Shown here piece after piece: positions 6,768-7,842 of a stretch of 7,842 nucleotides of DNA. Numbering within the stretch: the stretch's first letter is position 1; every line of letters begins with the position of its first letter. Position numbers and translations under genes: made by a program. The notes under the pieces are model-generated. The model was not told the origin of the DNA and made no database searches. It saw only the letters and a program-made list of their open reading frames with translations. The stretch is from positions 1 through 7,842 of the forward strand of contig JACPHL010000117.1 of the NCBI GenBank assembly GCA_016188625.1, read 5' to 3'. This stretch comes from Candidatus Rokuibacteriota bacterium. GTDB taxonomy: Bacteria; Methylomirabilota; Methylomirabilia; Rokubacteriales; JACPHL01.

Positions 6768-7842
6768 GCCCGTGGCGCCTGGGCGCCGGCGGCGCTCTGG
6801 ATCGTCGCGATGGCCATCGCGGCGGCGGCCGTCGCATCCTGCACCGACGTCGCCACGTCCACGGGGGCCTTGGCGCAGCCGGCCGCGAAGATGCCGTCCC
6901 CGGTCTCGGCCTGCAAGACGAAGTGGTCCTTGTCGAGGGCGAGCGGCCCGGCCGGCCGGCCCTGGGCCAGGCTCGACGCCATCCCGGTGGCGAGGACCAC
7001 CAGATCCACCGGGAGCCGGACCTTCTCGAACGAGAGGATATTCTCCGCTTCCACGATCAGCTTCCGGGCGCCGGGGTCCTCGGTGATCCGGGCCACCTTG
7101 CCCTTCATCACGCTGATCCGCTCGTCCTTGAGCACCTTCTGGGTGAAGAACTCGTAGGTCCCCGGCGTCCGGAGGTCGATGTAGAAGACGTACGCCCGCG
7201 CGTTCGGGTTCTGCTCGCGCAGGTACGTCGCCTCCTTCAGGGAGGCCAGGCAGCAGATGCTCGAGCAATACCCCAGGTGGTTCACGTCGCGCGAGCCCGC
7301 GCACTGGACGAAGACCGCGCTCTCGACCTCCCGGCCGTCCGACGGCCGGAGGATCCGCCCCTGCGTCGGCCCGTTCGCCGCTGCCAGCCGCTCCATCATG
7401 ACGTTCGTGATCACGTTGCGAACGACGTCGGGATACCTGCCGAACCCGAGGTTGTCGATGCGGCCCGCCTCGTAGGGGTCCCAGCCCGTCGCGATGATGA
7501 TCGCGCCGGCCTTGAGCGTGAGGGTCTTCGGCTGCATCGTCAGGTCGATGGCGTCATAGGCGCACACCTCGACGCACTTCGCGCACTCGGTGAGCCTGCA
7601 CGCCGACTCGTCGATGGCGTACTTCATCGGGAACGCCATCTCGTGCGCGAGGTAGATGGCCTTGGTCTTGCCCAGCCCGAAGTTGAAGGCATTCGGGCGC
7701 TCGACCGGGCAGACGGCGACGCACGCGTTGCAGGCCGTGCACCGGTCGTTCACGTAGCGGGGGCGCAGCCTCACCGTGACGTCGAAGTTGCCCGGCCGGC
7801 CGGAGATCCCCTCCACCTCGGCCATGGTGTGGAAGCGGACCT
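6764..7842 (-). CDS. qmoA: Qmo complex subunit QmoA (HdrA-like flavoprotein), N-terminus outside the window
   Basis: The C-terminal 358 residues of an HdrA-like flavoprotein that partners QmoB. The frame is open to the window edge. The ATG at 7823-7825 is not taken as the start, because the residues around it (VRFHTMAEVEGISG) read as the middle of an HdrA-like protein, and the N-terminal FAD motif must lie beyond 7842. Counting from that methionine, a ferredoxin motif is C29-C32-C35-C39 and a second cluster motif is C76-C81-C84-C88 (CRLTECAKCVEVC). The HdrA-type cysteines C175, C187, C191 and C192 are present (CAGSRD then YCSSICC). The flavin-fold motif LVVLATGM lies at 275-282 and the C-terminal FAAGC at 313-317. 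Together with qmoB and qmoC downstream this gives the usual qmoABC order. The stop is TAA at 6764-6766, inside the end of the inverted-repeat element. Confidence 0.9.
   Translation of the reverse strand, partial: VRFHTMAEVEGISGRPGNFDVTVRLRPRYVNDRCTACNACVAVCPVERPNAFNFGLGKTKAIYLAHEMAFPMKYAIDESACRLTECAKCVEVCAYDAIDLTMQPKTLTLKAGAIIIATGWDPYEAGRIDNLGFGRYPDVVRNVITNVMMERLAAANGPTQGRILRPSDGREVESAVFVQCAGSRDVNHLGYCSSICCLASLKEATYLREQNPNARAYVFYIDLRTPGTYEFFTQKVLKDERISVMKGKVARITEDPGARKLIVEAENILSFEKVRLPVDLVVLATGMASSLAQGRPAGPLALDKDHFVLQAETGDGIFAAGCAKAPVDVATSVQDATAAAAMAIATIQSAAGAQAPRA

Noticed and set aside
6585-7304. Open frames crossing the qmoA-qmoB spacer on either strand
   Set aside because: They run through the inverted repeat and shadow qmoA, with arginine-, glycine- and proline-rich translations and no motifs. 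The spacer is better read as non-coding.

Overview
The window is GC-rich bacterial DNA (by eye about two-thirds GC, not counted). Every gene I can support lies on the minus strand, so transcription runs from high to low coordinates. The core is a quinone-interacting membrane-bound oxidoreductase (Qmo) cluster: the 3' part of qmoA (6764-7842, cut by the window edge), qmoB (4415-6550) and qmoC (3267-4412). Then come a small MazG-like nucleotide pyrophosphohydrolase (2907-3263) and a TauE/SafE-type membrane anion exporter (2065-2838). The spacings are 2-3 nt from qmoB through the MazG gene and 68 nt before tauE, which suggests one operon. The Qmo proteins point to dissimilatory sulfur metabolism: electron exchange between the membrane quinone pool and, in known organisms, APS reductase. 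A sulfite/organosulfonate-type exporter fits that setting.

The second block is a separate one-carbon unit. fhs (formate-tetrahydrofolate ligase, 159-1853) has its own candidate sigma70-type promoter (2000-2030) and a leader of about 140 nt with several inverted repeats. Downstream of fhs, a candidate intrinsic terminator (78-121) overlaps a strong candidate promoter (62-91). That promoter drives another minus-strand gene, of which only nine codons (1-27) are inside the window.

The structure least explained by the genes is the 213-nt spacer between qmoA and qmoB. Most of it is one imperfect inverted repeat of about 183 bp (6585-6767). Its 25-bp ends match at 19 positions and its inner arms pair at several exact blocks. 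It looks like a small non-coding (MITE-like) element or a very large mRNA hairpin inside the operon, and its right end overlaps the qmoA stop codon.

Organism: a bacterium with dissimilatory sulfur metabolism and tetrahydrofolate-dependent C1 metabolism. The GC richness would suit a Rokubacteria/Methylomirabilota-like or Desulfobacterota-like lineage, but the window holds no taxonomic marker and this is a low-confidence guess. I see no CRISPR array, tRNA, rRNA or transposase gene. The gene content is recognisable; the novelty candidates are the inverted-repeat element, the regulatory architecture around fhs, and the gene company of qmo.
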